From Microbacterium rhizosphaerae (GTDB lineage: Bacteria > Actinomycetota > Actinomycetes > Actinomycetales > Microbacteriaceae), in contig NZ_CP139368.1 of NCBI RefSeq assembly GCF_034120055.1, forward strand, positions 372,001-436,000: a stretch of DNA of 64,000 nt, written 5' to 3'. The notes under the pieces were generated by a model. That model had not been told where the DNA came from, made no database searches, and saw only the letters and a list, made by a program, of their open reading frames with translations. Within the stretch, counting starts at the first letter, position 1; each line of letters opens with the position of its first letter. Positions 61,527-64,000 of the stretch are shown here, one piece after another. Made by a program: the position numbers and the translations under genes.

Positions 61527-62231
61527 TCAGCACCACCGGCGCCGCAGCCAGCGAACGCTCAAGCCGAACCACTCCGCGAAGGCCGGCGGTGCGACGGTTG
61601 CGCCCTCCCGTGGCCGCGCCAGCCCGAGGCCATGCGGTCCGTCCCGGAAGACGTGGAGTTCGAACTCCACACCCGCCTCGTCGAGGGCGGCGGCGAAGGC
61701 CAGCGTGTGCCTGACGGGAACGACGGCGTCCTCGCCGGTCGCGAAGAGGAACGTCGGCGGATTGCCGTTGCCGACGTGCGGGACGACAGGAGGGTACTCG
61801 CGCCCCGCACCCAGGGTGATGTCCGTCGTGATGGCGTACCCGAGAAGAAGCGCATCGGGTCGGTTCGTTCCGACCGTCCCGAGCGAGGCTGCGAGGTGGC
61901 CTCCCGCGGAGAATCCGATCATCGCGAGCCGGCGCGGCGCGACTCCCCACTCGTCGGCATGGAGACGGATCTCGGCGACCGCCGCTTCGGCGTCTTCGAG
62001 CGCCTGCGCGAAGGTCGCCTCGGCACCCACGCTGTAGTGCAGGACGAACGCGTGGAACCCTTCGGCGAGGTAGGCGAGTGCCACGGGCTCGGCTTCGCCC
62101 GGGCTCAGCGTCATGTACCCGCCGCCGGGAACGACGAGCACGGAACCTGTCGATGCGCCGCGACCCGCGTCGGAGAGGAAGCCCGTGAGGCGTGCGCCGT
62201 TGACTCCGATCGTCTGCGTGAAGTGATTCAC
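61527..62231 (-). CDS. Alpha/beta hydrolase, acetyl-xylan/feruloyl esterase-like
   Basis: A 234-residue esterase. The oxyanion motif is VVPGGGYMTLSPGEAEPVA, the nucleophile elbow MIGFSAGGHLAASLG, the acid lies in ATGEDAVVPVRH and the His in GPHGLGLA. The pattern is that of the carbohydrate esterases (BD-FAE, acetyl-xylan esterase-like) seen in polysaccharide loci. It has no signal peptide, so it would deacylate imported oligosaccharides. GTG 62231 overlaps the regulator stop (GTGA), so it is cotranscribed with the second GntR gene. Confidence 0.82.
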   Translation of the reverse strand: MNHFTQTIGVNGARLTGFLSDAGRGASTGSVLVVPGGGYMTLSPGEAEPVALAYLAEGFHAFVLHYSVGAEATFAQALEDAEAAVAEIRLHADEWGVAPRRLAMIGFSAGGHLAASLGTVGTNRPDALLLGYAITTDITLGAGREYPPVVPHVGNGNPPTFLFATGEDAVVPVRHTLAFAAALDEAGVEFELHVFRDGPHGLGLARPREGATVAPPAFAEWFGLSVRWLRRRWC

Positions 62232-62938
62232 CGCTCGGCGCCGCCGCGCCGGCCGCGGCCCGTCGCTGCGGAGTCCGGGCGGCGATCGCGCACGTGGCCT
62301 CCGGTCGCGTGGAGCCGGAACAGGTCGGCCGCCTGCTCGGGCACGCCTCCTTCGAGAACCTCCAGCAGATCGCGGTGCGACTCCGCGACGGTGTTCCAGT
62401 CGCCGGAATAGTCGGGGTCCGACAGCACGTGGAGCGACCGCAGGCTCGGCTCGATGATGTCCCACATCCGCGGGAGGTGGCTGTTGCCGCTCGCGACGAT
62501 GACCGCGCGATGGAATTCGAAGTCGAACTCGCGGAAGGCTGTCACATCATTGCGCGCGGCAGACTCCGCCATCCGGTCGATGAGCGTTTCGAGCGCCATA
62601 CGGGTCGCAGAATCCAGTCGACCGCAAGCGCACCGCCCCGCGAGCTCCTCGAGGGTCACCCTCGCGACCTTGGCCTGCTCTGCTTCGTCCCGCGAGTAGT
62701 CGGCGACGAAGCTGCCGTGATGGCGCACCTGTTGGACGAGCCCTTCGTGGGTGAGGCGCTTCAGCGCCTCGCGCACCGGGGACTGGCTGACCTTCAGCTG
62801 TCGCGCCAGCTGGGATTCGACGAGCTGCTCGCCCGGACGAAGCGTGGAATCCCGGATCATGCCCTTGACCAACGAGTAGATCTGATCGGACAGCAGGCCC
62901 TTGTCGAGGTCGGGCAGTCGAGCGGCAAGGTCGGGCAT
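62228..62938 (-). CDS. GntR/FadR-family (FCD) transcriptional regulator, copy 2
   Basis: A 236-residue FCD-type GntR regulator paralogous to the one at 52845. The winged helix includes LRPGEQLVESQLARQLKVSQ and SPVREALKRLTHEGLVQQVR; the FCD domain has FREFDFEFHRAVIVASGNSH and AESHRDLLEVLEGG. The recognition helix is nearly identical to that of copy 1, so both may bind the same DNA while sensing different ligands. A leaderless -10 and an operator-like site lie directly upstream, suggesting autoregulation. It leads an operon with the esterase and is divergent from uxaC. Confidence 0.88.
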   Translation of the reverse strand: MPDLAARLPDLDKGLLSDQIYSLVKGMIRDSTLRPGEQLVESQLARQLKVSQSPVREALKRLTHEGLVQQVRHHGSFVADYSRDEAEQAKVARVTLEELAGRCACGRLDSATRMALETLIDRMAESAARNDVTAFREFDFEFHRAVIVASGNSHLPRMWDIIEPSLRSLHVLSDPDYSGDWNTVAESHRDLLEVLEGGVPEQAADLFRLHATGGHVRDRRPDSAATGRGRRGGAER

Positions 62939-62944
62939 TTCGCT

Positions 62945-62970
62945 ACCCTACCCGATAATCGACTATCGCT
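62945..62970 (-). promoter_or_regulatory. Operator site D and leaderless promoter of the second GntR gene
   Basis: On the minus strand TAGGGT (62950-62945) is six bases before the ATG at 62938. Directly upstream, on the plus strand, CCGATAATCGACTATCGCTA (62952-62971) carries the shared motif. It overlaps the promoter spacer and fits autoregulation. Confidence 0.65.
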
Positions 62971-63021
62971 AGCGAAACGTCCGGCGTGGCTCGTCGACGA
63001 GATGGATGGCGAGGCGGGCCG

Positions 63022-63065
63022 CGAATCGATTATCGATTGACAGTGCTTCTCCGGATCACCACAAT
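63022..63065 (+). promoter_or_regulatory. Operator site E and promoter of uxaC
   Basis: AATCGATTATCGATT (63024-63038) is a perfect palindrome apart from its centre base. It overlaps TTGACA (63037-63042), which has a 17-base spacer to CACAAT (63060-63065). A bound repressor would cover the -35. The ATG of uxaC is at 63074. Confidence 0.7.
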
Positions 63066-63073
63066 GGGATCCC

Positions 63074-64000
63074 ATGACTTTCGCACCCGACCGGGATCGC
63101 CTCTTCCCGGTCGATCCCGCCACCCGAAGCCGGGCGCGCGACCTCCATGCGAGCGTCGCGGACCTGCCGATCATCTCCCCCCACGGTCATGTCGATCCCC
63201 GCATCCTGGTGGAGGACCGCGCCTTCGACAACGCCGCCGATCTCCTCATCCGCGATGACCACTATGTGACGAGGCTGATGCACTCGGCCGGGATCGGACT
63301 CGAGCGTCTCGGCGTCTCGCCGCATGACGGCATGGCCGCCCGCCCGCGCGAGGTGTGGCGAACATTCTCCGAGAACTGGGACCTCTACACGGGGACGGCC
63401 TCCGGATATTGGCTGCGCTCCATCCTCGCCGAGCAGTTCGGTCTCAGCGAGCATCCGTCGTCGGCCAACGCGGATGCGGTGTTCGATGAGATCGGCGCGC
63501 GTCTGGCCGAGCCATCGTTCCGGCCCCGCGCGCTCTTCCGCACATATGGCATCGAGCTTCTCGCGACGACGGACGACCCGATGGACGATCTCGCCCCGCA
63601 CGCCATGCTCGCCGCGGATCCCGCCTTCGGCGGCCGCGTGGTTCCCACGTTTCGACCGGACGCCTACCTTGCGCCCACGTCCCCGGGCTGGGCGCAGCGC
63701 GTCTCGCGACTGTCGGAATGGAACGGCACCCGCGACACCGACTACGCCGGGTACCTGTCCGCGCTCGAGGGTCGGCGTGCCTATTTCATCCAGCACGGTG
63801 CCGTCTCCGCCGACCACGGTGTTGCGCAGCCCCGGGCGATCGAACTGGATGCCTCCGATGCCGCGCGCCTCTTCGAGAAGGCACATGCCGGCACCATCAC
63901 GACGGACGAGGCGAGCGTCTTCTCCGCACACATGCTGTTCGAGATGGCGCGGATGAGCACCCGCGACGGTCTCGTCATGACCGTGCATCCGGGTGTGTTC
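63074..64000 (+). CDS. uxaC: Glucuronate isomerase (3' end beyond window)
   Basis: 309 residues are visible and the frame is open to the last base. Glucuronate isomerase converts D-glucuronate to fructuronate or D-galacturonate to tagaturonate. Family features are the metal-binding HGHVDP (H37, H39), VWRTFSENWDLYTGTASGYW, ELLATTDDPMDDL, VVPTFRPDAYL, and the C-terminal visible part VMTVHPGVF. Known members have about 470 residues, so a third is missing because of the window edge. The start ATG is eight bases after the -10. It is divergent from the second GntR gene. Confidence 0.93.
   Translation, partial: MTFAPDRDRLFPVDPATRSRARDLHASVADLPIISPHGHVDPRILVEDRAFDNAADLLIRDDHYVTRLMHSAGIGLERLGVSPHDGMAARPREVWRTFSENWDLYTGTASGYWLRSILAEQFGLSEHPSSANADAVFDEIGARLAEPSFRPRALFRTYGIELLATTDDPMDDLAPHAMLAADPAFGGRVVPTFRPDAYLAPTSPGWAQRVSRLSEWNGTRDTDYAGYLSALEGRRAYFIQHGAVSADHGVAQPRAIELDASDAARLFEKAHAGTITTDEASVFSAHMLFEMARMSTRDGLVMTVHPGVF

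Overview
The window is high-GC (about 70%) actinobacterial chromosome. It most probably comes from a member of the Microbacteriaceae close to Microbacterium. The reasons are the consistent use of GGATGC/GCATCC at Asp-Ala and Ala-Ser junctions, many genes whose start codon lies six bases after a TANNNT -10 box (leaderless transcripts), a fused CopD-CtaG protein, DUF222-HNH proteins, and zinc-free (C-minus) ribosomal proteins. Assignment to a genus is inference. I see no rRNA, tRNA, CRISPR array, prophage or insertion sequence.

Positions 1-7938: the 3' part of a phospholipase C-type phosphoesterase, then a HisC/aromatic aminotransferase next to E1-alpha, E1-beta and E2 of a 2-oxoacid dehydrogenase (no E3 in the window), then an SDR-DUF2867 protein. 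Positions 7953-10590: a zinc-type ABC importer (znuA-znuC-znuB) behind a probable Zur box. Positions 10631-18273: four overlapping genes for an FtsX/MacB-type ABC system with two large permeases and two ATPases, one carrying an unusual Pro-Val-Pro-Glu repeat. Positions 18430-22197: a Zur-like Fur-family regulator followed by a COG0701 permease, its TIGR03943-type partner with a His-rich loop, and a secreted protein of unknown function.

Positions 22194-38576 are mostly housekeeping. They hold a 3-methyladenine glycosylase, an MFS exporter, a DUF222-HNH protein, the zinc-independent rpmB-rpmG-rpsN operon, an HSL-type esterase, HU, CopD-CtaG, a SulP-STAS transporter with an unknown partner, a PIF1-like helicase, a lipoprotein that looks like a dead serine beta-lactamase-fold hydrolase, a DMT exporter, and the two-gene fluoride channel.

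Positions 38603-64000 form a large carbohydrate-acid utilisation region: aldose 1-epimerase plus a DUF5107-TPR protein, two AraC regulators, a PhyH dioxygenase, a beta-helix glycosidase-like protein, uronate dehydrogenase, glucarate dehydratase, an Eda-family aldolase, tartronate semialdehyde reductase, a rhamnose/fucose-type mutarotase, an aldose dehydrogenase, a lactonase-type amidohydrolase, an RraA-type protein, a large unknown protein, a CUT1 sugar importer, an esterase and glucuronate isomerase (cut by the window end). Two paralogous FadR-type GntR regulators bracket the catabolic core. A shared CGATAATCGAT-type sequence lies at five promoter regions, which makes the region one probable regulon. 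The genes read as two uronate entry routes: oxidative (Udh to GudD to aldolase to GarR) and isomerase (UxaC). A third, lactone-forming route for an aldose, possibly L-fucose or a related sugar, lies beside them. The most novel parts are this regulon with its two unassigned proteins (49734-50897 and 56130-58070), the degenerate hydrolase at 35572, and the repeat-built ATPase N-terminus at 17251.
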